Assembly (NCBI GenBank): GCA_002314875.1
Contig: DCHS01000002.1
Location: forward strand, 79,710 to 132,758
Source of the DNA: Prevotellaceae bacterium UBA1746
GTDB lineage: Bacteria > Bacteroidota > Bacteroidia > Bacteroidales > Bacteroidaceae
Reading direction: 5' to 3'
DNA: 53,049 nucleotides
A program made the translations under genes and the position numbers. This document shows, piece after piece, positions 24,185 to 33,900 of this stretch (the stretch's first letter is position 1; each line of letters begins with the position of its first letter). The notes under the pieces were generated by a model. That model did no database searches, was not told the origin of the DNA, and worked only from the letters and a program-made list of their open reading frames with translations.

Positions 24185-25885
24185 TTAGTATTTAAAGACG
24201 CTGTGGCCCATAAACTCACGGAGGAGAGAGGTGGGAGGAACTGCGTCAAGAGGCATAGGAACGAAGTAGTTGATGAACTTGCGTAGACGGGTGGCTGTTG
24301 CAAATTCAGGAGCTTTCTCCGGAACTTGTTCAAGGAGCGGAAGTGCCTGTGCACGCAGAGCGGCAAGCTCGTAAAGCAAAGAAGTGTTGATCATCACATC
24401 AGCCTGTTCCTGGAAGGGGAAAATCCACTTCTCTTCACCTGCACTAACAGAGGGACAACGACGGATAACCTCCTGAGGCTGGTATCCGCGGTACTTGTAG
24501 TCGCGGCAGATACGACGGAGAAGGCGACAGTCTGTCGTAGGAATGTAGTTGTGGTCATCAAGCATGATGGTCGTCAAAGCCGAAGCATAGATCTTGAACT
24601 TTGCCTCATCAGGAATTTTTGCGCTCATACGGGGATTGAGAGCATGATTTCCTTCAAGTATCAAGATGGTCTCAGCCTCAAGTTTCAAATGCTTTCCACT
24701 AGGTACATTCTTACCCGTGGTAAAGTCATAGAAAGGAAGTTCTATCTCTTCACCATCGAGAAGTTGCGTCATCTGCATATTGAAAAGATCGAGATTTACA
24801 GCATCGATACATTCAAAATCCCATTCGCCGTTCTCGTCACGCGGAGTGAGTTCACGATCTACAAAATAGTTATCCATGGAAATCTGAACAGGACGCTTTC
24901 CACATGCTTTCAACTGCACGCTGAGACGCTTGGCAAAGGTTGTCTTACCAGAAGAAGAAGGACCGGCAATGAGTACGACCTTAATCTTTTCATCTGCAGC
25001 GATATGGTCAGCAATACGAGCAATCTTCTTTTCCTGCAAAGCCTCAGAAACATTGACGAGATCATTCGTTTCGCCTGAAAGAATAGCACGATTCAATTCA
25101 CCGACGGTAGAAACGCCGAGGATATCCTGCCAGCGCTGTTCTTCCTGGAACACATCGAACATCTTGTCCTGCTGCTTCATGGGACGCAACAAACTGGGGC
25201 TCTTCTGGTCGGGAATACGCAACAAGAGGCCATCACCGAAGGGAATAAGATCGAAGATGTAAATCTGACCGGTACGAACGAGCAAGGAACCGTAGAAGAA
25301 GTCGCTGAGCTTGTTCTGGGAATTGAAGGGATGATCGCGGTCACAATCTGCATCGTCAAGAGTATAGTAATGCGTGTACAAATCGCCGATACTCTCAAGC
25401 AACTTAACTTTTTGCATCAAGCCCTGCTGACGGAACAATTCAATAGCATCGCTGGTATGACAGGTTACGCGACGGAAGCGAAGATCAGCCTCAATCAGAC
25501 GCTGCATGTCCATACGGAGTTCGTTGACGATGCTGTCGGTCACACCTCCTACAATATCAAGCGAACAATAATAACCATTGCTGACAGGTGTTCCAATGCG
25601 GAGGCGAGCACCGGGAAAACGGTCGTTCACTGCCTTATAGAGCACAAAGAACAAACTGCGGGTGTAAGTGCGAAGACCTGAATCTGTCGTGATATCCTGG
25701 AATTCAATATCACGGCTATCATTCAAGGTGTAGTGCAAGCCTTCTGAACGGTTATTCACCAAACAGTTGGTGGGACCGAAAGGCATTTTGAGTCCAATCT
25801 GAAAATAAACATCTTCCAGCGTTGAACCTTTGGGCACATCTACCCATGAATTGATATTTTTACAAAAAATGCGGATACTCTTCAT
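24185..25885 (-). CDS. Nucleoside (uridine-type) kinase with ThrRS-like N-terminal domains
   Basis: 566 residues. Residues 1-60 resemble a TGS domain (WVDVPKGSTLEDVYFQIGL). Residues about 60-200 resemble the second additional domain of threonyl-tRNA synthetase (IVNELRMDMQRLIEADLRFRRVTCHTSDAIELFRQQG). From about residue 300 comes a uridine-kinase/phosphoribulokinase P-loop domain: Walker A GPSSSGKTT with K314, then ISMDNYFVDRELTP, YDFTTGKN and ILILEGNHALNP. Proteins with this layout are annotated as nucleoside kinases in Bacteroidetes and Firmicutes; the substrate of this one is unproven. Its start lies 1 bp after the stop of the C1 peptidase gene. Confidence 0.9.
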   Translation of the reverse strand: MKSIRIFCKNINSWVDVPKGSTLEDVYFQIGLKMPFGPTNCLVNNRSEGLHYTLNDSRDIEFQDITTDSGLRTYTRSLFFVLYKAVNDRFPGARLRIGTPVSNGYYCSLDIVGGVTDSIVNELRMDMQRLIEADLRFRRVTCHTSDAIELFRQQGLMQKVKLLESIGDLYTHYYTLDDADCDRDHPFNSQNKLSDFFYGSLLVRTGQIYIFDLIPFGDGLLLRIPDQKSPSLLRPMKQQDKMFDVFQEEQRWQDILGVSTVGELNRAILSGETNDLVNVSEALQEKKIARIADHIAADEKIKVVLIAGPSSSGKTTFAKRLSVQLKACGKRPVQISMDNYFVDRELTPRDENGEWDFECIDAVNLDLFNMQMTQLLDGEEIELPFYDFTTGKNVPSGKHLKLEAETILILEGNHALNPRMSAKIPDEAKFKIYASALTTIMLDDHNYIPTTDCRLLRRICRDYKYRGYQPQEVIRRCPSVSAGEEKWIFPFQEQADVMINTSLLYELAALRAQALPLLEQVPEKAPEFATATRLRKFINYFVPMPLDAVPPTSLLREFMGHSVFKY

Positions 25886-25886
25886 A

Positions 25887-27272
25887 TTAATCTTCTTCTA
25901 AGAACAAAGGATCCCATGCGGGGAGAACGGTAGGCTTCTGCTCGAGGAGCTTGAGGGTTGCTTCAGGAACGAAACGCTTCTCAACAACGAGACGGAACAT
26001 ATATTCGTCAAACCATTCATCGGTCATTACGAGATGACCCTGAACGCCGTAGTCAGCACCCCAACTGTTTTCTACCTTCCACTTGGTCGGCTTGCCCTCA
26101 GCATTGAGGTCAACAGCACAAAGTGTCATTGCATGGCTTGAAGCACTGGCAAAAGTCTGGATACGCTCAGCCTTGGTCATGGGGAAACTGGTTCCGAAGA
26201 GATCCTCGTAATTGAAGTTATCCAAAGAAAGGATACCGGTCTTGCGGTTCAAGCACTTACCCACATCACAGCTGAAGTACATACGAGTACTGTCGCAGAT
26301 AGAGGCAATACCCATCTGCTTGATCTCATCCATAGGAAGGTTGATGTAGGTCCAGTCATGACCGTCATACATGTGACGGTCGAGATCGATAGAATAGGTC
26401 TTGTAGTAAGGACGAGTGGGGTCATTCATCAGAAGAACATAGTTGTTCTGTAAATCCCAACCTACATATTCATCATAGAAAGACTTCGGAGTATAGGTCT
26501 TCTTTTCACCGATAGGACGGCCGCTGGCATCTTTGAACTGATAAGTGAATTCAGTGGGAGGAACACCGAGGCAAACGGAAAGGATATGGTAAACTTCGCC
26601 TAACATCTCTACCTTGCGAGCCTGAATCTTGTTCATCTTCTGCTTTTCAGCAACCATCTTACGAAGTTCAAGACCCCACTGACGGAGTTTGAGGCTGATG
26701 ATAGAAGCCATCTTGGAGGTATTGTTGGCATTGTAGCTCTCAGGCATGATTTCAGCGGGAACAACACCATATTTGCTAACGATATCCTGAACGCCCGTGA
26801 AAGTACCACCATCGCTGAGGGGATTCTTGAAAAGCCATTCAACAGTCTGATCGCTCATGGGAAGATTACCCTTATCAATGATAGACTGAAGGAAGAGATT
26901 GGACTTCTCCAACTGGTCGTAGAAGAAGCAGAAGCTCTGAGAGAACTGGAAACTGCCGATGCCCTGCTCTTCGATAACCTTAGCACGCATCACATTGAGG
27001 CCTGTGAACAACCAGCAGCGACCGCTTGACTTCTGGTCGGTAATACCCTTTGAAGGTGCTTCATTGCTGAAATAGGTGTCCGTAGAAGCGGCGGTGTAAG
27101 CACTGGTAGCGAGTGCGTCAATACCATTAGCGGCAAGCGCATTGCGCACAGCGCGATCCTGTGCAGTTACGGGGTGAGCCTTCTGAATGTCGCTCATCAC
27201 CTGAGTTGTGATGCTTTGTGCTGCAGCAGTTAAAGGAGCAGCTAAGAGAAGAGATAAAAGAATCTGTTTCAT
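25887..27272 (-). CDS. Secreted C1-family peptidase (aminopeptidase C/bleomycin hydrolase type)
   Basis: 461 residues. A signal peptide (MKQILLSLLLAAPLTAAAQS) distinguishes it from cytoplasmic PepC. The papain-type triad is visible: C86 in SSGRCWLFTGLNVMR, H380 in SASSHAMTLCAVDL, and N402 in KVENSWGADYG. The oxyanion Gln is Q80 in TDQKSSGRC. Bleomycin-hydrolase/PepC enzymes are hexameric aminopeptidases. Periplasmic location would suit trimming of imported peptides, in keeping with the M24 aminopeptidase gene 46 bp upstream. The gene overlaps neither neighbour and is 1 bp from the kinase gene. Confidence 0.93.
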   Translation of the reverse strand: MKQILLSLLLAAPLTAAAQSITTQVMSDIQKAHPVTAQDRAVRNALAANGIDALATSAYTAASTDTYFSNEAPSKGITDQKSSGRCWLFTGLNVMRAKVIEEQGIGSFQFSQSFCFFYDQLEKSNLFLQSIIDKGNLPMSDQTVEWLFKNPLSDGGTFTGVQDIVSKYGVVPAEIMPESYNANNTSKMASIISLKLRQWGLELRKMVAEKQKMNKIQARKVEMLGEVYHILSVCLGVPPTEFTYQFKDASGRPIGEKKTYTPKSFYDEYVGWDLQNNYVLLMNDPTRPYYKTYSIDLDRHMYDGHDWTYINLPMDEIKQMGIASICDSTRMYFSCDVGKCLNRKTGILSLDNFNYEDLFGTSFPMTKAERIQTFASASSHAMTLCAVDLNAEGKPTKWKVENSWGADYGVQGHLVMTDEWFDEYMFRLVVEKRFVPEATLKLLEQKPTVLPAWDPLFLEED

Positions 27273-27318
27273 GATATTATTATTATTGTTGTTTCAAACG
27301 GGGAATTGAGAACGTGAA

Positions 27319-29034
27319 TCAAATGGCCTTGGTAGCCTCAGCGAGCCAGGTTCGCTCTTCTTCGGTAGCGAGGAGCGGTGAGAGTACTTCGCATACACGG
27401 TTGTGATAAGCGTTAATCCAGGACTTCTCCTCGGGGGTAAGCATATCAAGGATAACTGGACGGAGGTCGTAAGGACAAAGCGTCAATTGTTCAAACTGAA
27501 GGAAATGACCAAAGTCTGTTGTACGGTCTTCTACCGAAAGTATTGTATTTTCAATACGAACACCAAACTTTCCGGGAACATATATACCAGGTTCATCGGT
27601 CATCGTCTGACCAGCATGGAAAGGTATCGTAGTGCAGCCGCGGAGGTTCTTGCGAATCTGGCAAGGACCTTCGTGAACACCGAGGCGATGGCCTACGCCA
27701 TGACCTGTACCATGACCGAAATCATAGCCTTCACGCCACATTGCCATACGGGCGGGAGTATCAAGCTGCAAACCGGTTGTGCCGTCAGGAAAATGGAGGT
27801 GTCCCAACTGCAAATGGCCTTTTAAAACAAGCGTATAGACACGCTTTTCTTCTTCGGTCAAAGTACCAAGAGCGATGGTGCGGGTAATATCCGTGGTGCC
27901 ACAGTCAAAATGGCCTCCGCTATCGAGCAACAACAAACTGCGAGGTTCGAGAGGCACATCGGTTTCGGGAGTAGCCTCATAGTGAACAATCGCTCCATGA
28001 GGACCATAAGCAGCAATTGTCTCGAAGGAAAGTCCTTTGAAACCGTTCTGCTCTGCACGGAAAGCGGTCAAAACCTGATCAACGGTGATTTCTGTTATCT
28101 TGCCTTCGCTCAAATCCTGATGATCAAGCCAGCAAAGGAAACGAACCATAGCAACACCATCACGAACATGGGCCTCACGGAAACCGTTCTGCTCTGCTTC
28201 GTTCTTAATGGAACGCCAGAAGGTGATAGGCGAAGCAACAGGTTCCTGCTTCATCGCTGCCTTTTGCAATTCAAGGCCCTCCTCATACGGACGAACCTCT
28301 ACATTGAGTTCCTTCAAGTACTGCGCTACTTCTTCGTTCACCTGCTCTTTATATATATATAAGGAGTGGTGCCCGGAAGTACGAACTTCAAGGAAAGCGA
28401 TGAGATAAGGGTTAAAAGGAATATCATCGCCACGAAGATTCAGCAACCAGCATACTTCTGAGAGTTCAGCAACGAGCAAATGATCGGATGCACCTTCGCC
28501 ATTGAGCCATTCAATGAGACGCTGGAGCTTGCATGCAGCAGATTCTCCCGCAACTTCTTCTGTCAGGATTTCTGCGGGTGAAAGCGGCATCGCAGGACGA
28601 TTCTCCCAAAGGAGATTAAAGGGGTCCTCAGACGAAGCATCTGCCTCAACACTTGCAAAAAGTTCAGCATAGAGTTCTGGCGTCATCATATCTGCAGCGA
28701 AACTGATAACTGCTCCTTCGTTTGTTTTCTGCCAGGTTTTGAGCCAGGAATTAATATCGGTGTCCTCGCCCTCACGCATCAGGCTGAAAGGTGTTTCACG
28801 AAGTTGTTCTGAGGCTTGGAGCCAATAGCGGGAATCGGTCCAGAGACGGGCATCGTCAAAGGTCACGACGGCCGTTCCTGCACTTCCCGTAAAACCGCTA
28901 ATCCATTCGCGACACTTCCAACGATCAGGAACATATTCGCTGTTATGCGGATCCATAGTTGGAACGACGAAGGCTCCTATCTGATGAGCCGTCATCCATT
29001 GGCGTAATGCTGCCACACGGAGATTGATATCCAT
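27319..29034 (-). CDS. Xaa-Pro aminopeptidase (M24B family)
   Basis: 571 residues with no signal peptide, so probably cytoplasmic. Two creatinase-like N-terminal domains (residues about 1-300) precede the pita-bread catalytic domain. Metal ligands are seen in LLLLDSGGHFDCGTTDITRT (two Asp), GTGHGVGHRLGVHEGP (His), TMTDEPGIY (Glu) and GVRIENTIL (Glu). It cleaves N-terminal residues followed by proline. Length and three-domain layout match the large aminopeptidase P group. It sits between the TSCPD gene and the C1 peptidase gene, all on one strand. Confidence 0.95.
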   Translation of the reverse strand: MDINLRVAALRQWMTAHQIGAFVVPTMDPHNSEYVPDRWKCREWISGFTGSAGTAVVTFDDARLWTDSRYWLQASEQLRETPFSLMREGEDTDINSWLKTWQKTNEGAVISFAADMMTPELYAELFASVEADASSEDPFNLLWENRPAMPLSPAEILTEEVAGESAACKLQRLIEWLNGEGASDHLLVAELSEVCWLLNLRGDDIPFNPYLIAFLEVRTSGHHSLYIYKEQVNEEVAQYLKELNVEVRPYEEGLELQKAAMKQEPVASPITFWRSIKNEAEQNGFREAHVRDGVAMVRFLCWLDHQDLSEGKITEITVDQVLTAFRAEQNGFKGLSFETIAAYGPHGAIVHYEATPETDVPLEPRSLLLLDSGGHFDCGTTDITRTIALGTLTEEEKRVYTLVLKGHLQLGHLHFPDGTTGLQLDTPARMAMWREGYDFGHGTGHGVGHRLGVHEGPCQIRKNLRGCTTIPFHAGQTMTDEPGIYVPGKFGVRIENTILSVEDRTTDFGHFLQFEQLTLCPYDLRPVILDMLTPEEKSWINAYHNRVCEVLSPLLATEEERTWLAEATKAI

Positions 29035-29066
29035 AGTATCAAAAGAGATAGAGATTCGAGATTCTA

Positions 29067-29327
29067 TTATTTTTCTTCTTCAGCCTGTAACTGGCGAAGG
29101 GCCTTAGCCAACTGATCGGGGCAGCTGGTGGTCTTCATACCACACTGGATACCTTCCACACGGTCAATAACTTCCTGGTAGGTCATACCTTTTACCAACT
29201 TGGAAATACCCTGAAGATTACCGTGGCAACCGCCGAGAAATTCTACATTCTCAATGCGGCCTTCATTGCCCGTGATATGGATCAACTGGCTGCATGTACC
29301 TGTTGTCTTGTATACAATTTCTTTCAT
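29067..29327 (-). CDS. TSCPD domain protein (TIGR03905 type)
   Basis: 86 residues. It consists of a single TSCPD domain, named after the C-terminal T-S-C-P-D (here KTTSCPDQLAKAL). Other cysteines lie in TTGTCSQLIH, GGCHGNLQGISKLVKGM and GIQCG. The domain also occurs at the C-terminus of some vitamin-B12-dependent class II ribonucleotide reductases, where it helps thiol chemistry. The free-standing version has no proven function. Cysteine spacing suggests metal or disulfide use (inference). 23 bp after the M6 protease gene. Confidence 0.93.
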   Translation of the reverse strand: MKEIVYKTTGTCSQLIHITGNEGRIENVEFLGGCHGNLQGISKLVKGMTYQEVIDRVEGIQCGMKTTSCPDQLAKALRQLQAEEEK

Positions 29328-29350
29328 ATTGCGTTTATTTGTTTTTCTTA

Positions 29351-30910
29351 CTAATGAATAACGGTTTTACGACCCTTATGGATGTAAATGCCAGCGGGGA
29401 TTGAAGTACTACCAGCGGAGTATTTTCGACCTTGGAGGTCATAGAAATCACTATCAACCGAAAGTGCTGGAACTTGTTCCAGAGAGGTAGCATCGCCATT
29501 GGCAGGATTTACCACAAAGGTGATGTTACCTTCTGCCGTCTCCGCGATATCGGTTATTTGCAGATCGAAATCTCCAGTAAAGTAGTTGTCCAGAGTCTTG
29601 TCAAAGGTCGTCACGTTCTGCTTTCCCGGGAAAAGGTCGCCAGGATAAGACGTCTTATCCAAAATCTTTTGAACATATTGCCAAGTACCATCTGCAGGCA
29701 CGAAACTAACATACTGGTGCGCTGCCTGGGTGTTGACTCTATTTCCCGCCCAAACACTACTGTTATAATCAACATGCCACACCAGCATTCCTTCACCGAG
29801 ATAATAGGAACTGTACCAAGGAGCCTGGCGATGGTTCTCGAGAATGAAATATTCCTTCTCGTTGGCAGGATTCACGATACGGTATGCACGAGGAATTGCA
29901 GATTCGCTGGTATCATCCAAAGGACGGAGCTCATAGACATCTTTAACATCCTGGGGTAAATCGGTAAGTTCCAGCCAACCCAGACAGCAGCGCTCATAAG
30001 CGGTGAGTTCCATCGGGGCATAACCGTTGTACATAAACTGATAGTCCATGACATCCCAGAAACCCGGAGTCTGTCCCGTACCACTTGTTGAACCGTTGAC
30101 ATCGTAAATATCAGGAAGACCAAGGGCATGGCAGAATTCGTGACAGAAAGTTCCTACGCCCGTCAGTTCCGTGTTCGTCACATTGCCCGAATTATCAATG
30201 TCGCGCAAGGCTTCGTTCATGATAATATAGGAGTTGAAACGGACATTGGAGGTAGAGAAGGAAGCTGAATTGAAATGCGCCCAGACATAGTCTGCATAGT
30301 CATCACCCATATCTTCCTGAGCACCAGGACCGGCATGAACAATACTGATAATGGGCGAAGTGCCATTGGTAGCGTATTTCGAAAAGTCTATACCCTGCTC
30401 CGTTGCAAGAGCCAAGGCTTCCTTGATACCGCTACTGGTCTTGCCAGATTTATTGCCATAAGCCTTATAGCCACCACTGAGCGTCACCTTACAGGTTACT
30501 TCGAACTTAGGGCGAAAGAGACCATAACTGTTAAAGCGGAAATAGTCTGCTACACTGCCTGCCGCCATACTTTCGTCGTGATAACCTTCCTCATTCAGCC
30601 AACGGCTGATCTTTTCCATCGTACTCGTCGGCAGAAAATCAAGATCGGCAAACGCTACCAAAATAACGGGAATGGTGATATCACCGATAGAGGGGACCGG
30701 CCCTAAGCCGCTTTCACCGTATTGGCCCAAGCCGTTAGGAAGCACTGTACTCATCGCACGACGAGGACCATTCGCTGACTGGCGGAAAATGCCTGACGTC
30801 ATTGCGGCGTCAGTATTCTGGCGGAAATCCGTGCGCATCACTTCCTGGGCGGTGGCAGGAAATGCCATCGCACAAGAAGCAATGATTAGCAACAGGATTT
30901 TCTGAATCAT
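29351..30910 (-). CDS. Secreted M6-family metalloprotease with T9SS-type tail
   Basis: 519 residues. A signal peptide (MIQKILLLIIASCAMAFPATA) precedes a likely propeptide (to about residue 70). The zinc motif HEFCHALGLPD has H257, E258 and H261, followed by D of GLPDIYD as in immune-inhibitor-A-like M6 enzymes. GFWDVMDY follows, as expected for the Met-turn region. The C-terminus (SVDSDFYDLQGRKYSAGSTSIPAGIYIHKGRKTVIH) resembles a short T9SS sorting tail, so the enzyme is probably secreted. Substrate unknown. 30 bp after the GH2 gene, on the same strand. Confidence 0.9.
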   Translation of the reverse strand: MIQKILLLIIASCAMAFPATAQEVMRTDFRQNTDAAMTSGIFRQSANGPRRAMSTVLPNGLGQYGESGLGPVPSIGDITIPVILVAFADLDFLPTSTMEKISRWLNEEGYHDESMAAGSVADYFRFNSYGLFRPKFEVTCKVTLSGGYKAYGNKSGKTSSGIKEALALATEQGIDFSKYATNGTSPIISIVHAGPGAQEDMGDDYADYVWAHFNSASFSTSNVRFNSYIIMNEALRDIDNSGNVTNTELTGVGTFCHEFCHALGLPDIYDVNGSTSGTGQTPGFWDVMDYQFMYNGYAPMELTAYERCCLGWLELTDLPQDVKDVYELRPLDDTSESAIPRAYRIVNPANEKEYFILENHRQAPWYSSYYLGEGMLVWHVDYNSSVWAGNRVNTQAAHQYVSFVPADGTWQYVQKILDKTSYPGDLFPGKQNVTTFDKTLDNYFTGDFDLQITDIAETAEGNITFVVNPANGDATSLEQVPALSVDSDFYDLQGRKYSAGSTSIPAGIYIHKGRKTVIH

Positions 30911-30940
30911 AATAATGTTAAATCTAAATGACTTTGTAGG

Positions 30941-33900
30941 TTAACGCTTGATGATACGCTGGCTACCCTTGGCATTCTTGAGAATATAAACGCCGTGGGG
31001 CTGGCCTTCGAGGCTCTGGAGGCGGACACCACCAAGGTTGTAAATTTCGTATTTTCCACCATCGAGGGTTTCATCAGAAGCCTCAACTTCACGAATTCCG
31101 TCCTGAGTGGCATCAGAACAACCCAAGAAGCTCAAAGTCTGGGTATAGCTTCCTGATGAGGGGCAATAATAGGTATCAATGGTACCAGGGCCACAAGAAC
31201 CGTTACCCAGACCACGCTGCATATAGTCGAAGGTAGCAAAGATTTCATTTTGATGAATCAGTTCCCAATTGTGGACCACAGCATTCAAGAAGTCACTCTG
31301 ATCATAATGAGAGAGCGAGAAGCTGGTGCCGTCACTTTCAATCATTATCAACTCCTTCTTTTCTGCATTGTAAAGGTTGATGCGCTTTGTATCCAGACGG
31401 TTACCGTTGCTCTGCGGGTGGATGTAGGGTTCATACATATCGTCAACGGTTGTGGTATAGTAACCCATATAAGCAGCATCCTGACGGTCAATGTAATTTT
31501 CCCAAGGACCACGGCCATAATACTCTACATCTTCAAAACCGGCAGGGAACTTCATATCCAAACCGATACGGCGAAGACCAGAAGCAACAGGCTTGTAAGT
31601 CACCTTCATCGTCAACTTACCCATATTCGTCAAGGTGCAGTCGAGAACATAGTTGCACTGGTTATCCGTTGCTGAAATCTTGAAGGTTGCTACAGATTTA
31701 TCGTCATTCAACTTAGGAGAAGAAACGGAAGCCGAATTGATGTCGGCAGTGTAGTTTCCGAAGTTATGGTTTCCATAAGGAGACTCATTCTCAATCCAAC
31801 GGACATTGGAGTAGATAGGCTGATTGATGGGAGATTCTGAAGCAAGCATGTTCACACCATTGCTGACGAATTCTTTAAGGAAACCGTCTTTGCCAATTAC
31901 GAGATTGACATGTTCGCCCTTAACGGTGAAGGTCTTTGCAGCAGTGTTACTTGTTACACTAAGAACGTCTGTGTTGGTTTCATCTTCAACAGGTTCTACA
32001 GAAGCCATAGCCACCTGTACCTGTTCGGTTACCATAGGATAATCTGCCTCCGCGAAGTCTGTTGCATTCTTCAAACGAAGTTCGATATTAACATAACCAT
32101 CAACGTCAAGGCCCAACTTGTCATAGGTTGGAATGGTAACGGCAACGGTCTGACCGGGAGCAACAGAAGGAAGGGTAATATCAAAGCCTTCATTAGCCTT
32201 CTTGCCGCCATCAAGACCTACACAATGGAGATAGAATACATCACCAAGGTCAGTGAAGGCATACTTATTGGTAATGTTCAGCGTAGTACCGTCTTCGTCG
32301 AGGGTAATCTTTGCAGGCTGATATACTTTCTTGACTTCTGCCAACTTTGGCGTCCAAGCGCGGTCGGGAGTTATGATACCGTTGTTGAGGAAGTTACCCT
32401 GAGCAGGACCAGGTTCGTCATAACCGGAAACATAGTGGGCAAAGCCATTTGTACTCAAACGGGCATCAAGTTCGTCATTATTCAAACCAACACCAGGAAC
32501 GAGCAATTCGTGAGGAATTACCTGAGGATCGTAAATCGTCTGGTCAACCCAGTCCCAGATACAACCACCGATACCATAACTGCTGCTTTCGAGGATATCC
32601 CAGTATTCTTTGAGATTACCAACACCGTTACCCATTGCATGAGCGTATTCACACATGAAATAGGGAATGCCGCGGGAATTATAGTTGGACTTGCTGCTCA
32701 CCTCGCTCAAACTCGGATACATTTGAGAATGAAGGTCTGTGTAACTTGCACCATCGCGAGTGGCTCCTTCGTAGTGGACGGGACGGCTGTCAAGGTCGTG
32801 GCAACGATTGTAAGTTGCCTGGAAGTTCTGGCCGGTACCACTCTCGTTACCCAAACTCCAGAAGATCACACTGGGGTGGTTGCGATGGCCATAGACCATA
32901 CGCTCTGTACGATCAACATACTGAGCCTGCCAGGTGGGATCGTTGGACATACCCTTCTTATCATCCCAGTTCTTGTGGCATTCCACATCTGCTTCATCCA
33001 TAATGTACAAGCCATAATAATCGAACATGGCGTACATCTTAGGCTGACGGGGATAGTGACTGAGACGGACAGTATTTACATTGGCCTGCTTCATCATGGT
33101 GATGTCCTTGAGCATAGTGGGAACATCGATGCTACGGCCTAAAACGGGATGAGTATCCTGGGTATTGACACCACGGAAATAAACCTTCTGACCGTTGATG
33201 TAAACAAGACCGTCCTTAATGGTGATATCGCGGAAACCGTACTTGGTCTGGAAGACCATTTCTTCCTGACCATCTGCATTCTTCTGACTGAAAATGAAAG
33301 TATAGAGATTCGGTGTTTCAGCGCTCCAAAGCTTGAGATTGGTCAAAGTGGATGTCTTGAAAGTCAGGTTCTTTGAGGTCTGGCCTGCATTCAGCGCAAA
33401 TTCCTTGCTCCACTGACCCACTTCGGTACCATCAGGAGCGAGAAGGGTGATATCAACCGTCTTGGTGGTTGCATTTCCATCACGATTGTCCATTTCAAGA
33501 CTGAAAGAGACGCTACCACGCTTATAATTTGCCGTGTTTGCCAAAGCAGAACTTATATAGTGATCGCGAAGGAAGGTACGGGGAGTTGCATAGAGGTAAA
33601 CATCACGGTGTAAACCACTCATATGCCACATATCCTGACCTTCGAGATAACTTCCATCCGTCCAGCGGATAACCTGGACGCTGATATTATTGTCACCCGT
33701 ACGGACATACTGGGAGATATCAAATTCTGCATCATTGTTTCCGCCTTGAGTATAACCCACTTCCTGGCCGTTTACCCAAACGAAAGCGCCGGAATAAAGA
33801 CCATCGAAATGAAGGAAGACGCGCTGTTTTTCCCAGCCAGCAGGAAGGTTGAAGTTACGGCGATAACTTCCAACGGGATTGTCACCGACACCATCGACCT

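Noticed and set aside
31910..33142. Plus-strand frame of 410 codons opposite the GH2 gene
   Set aside because: Exact shadow of the beta-galactosidase coding sequence; no protein-like signature and the minus-strand frame is certain.
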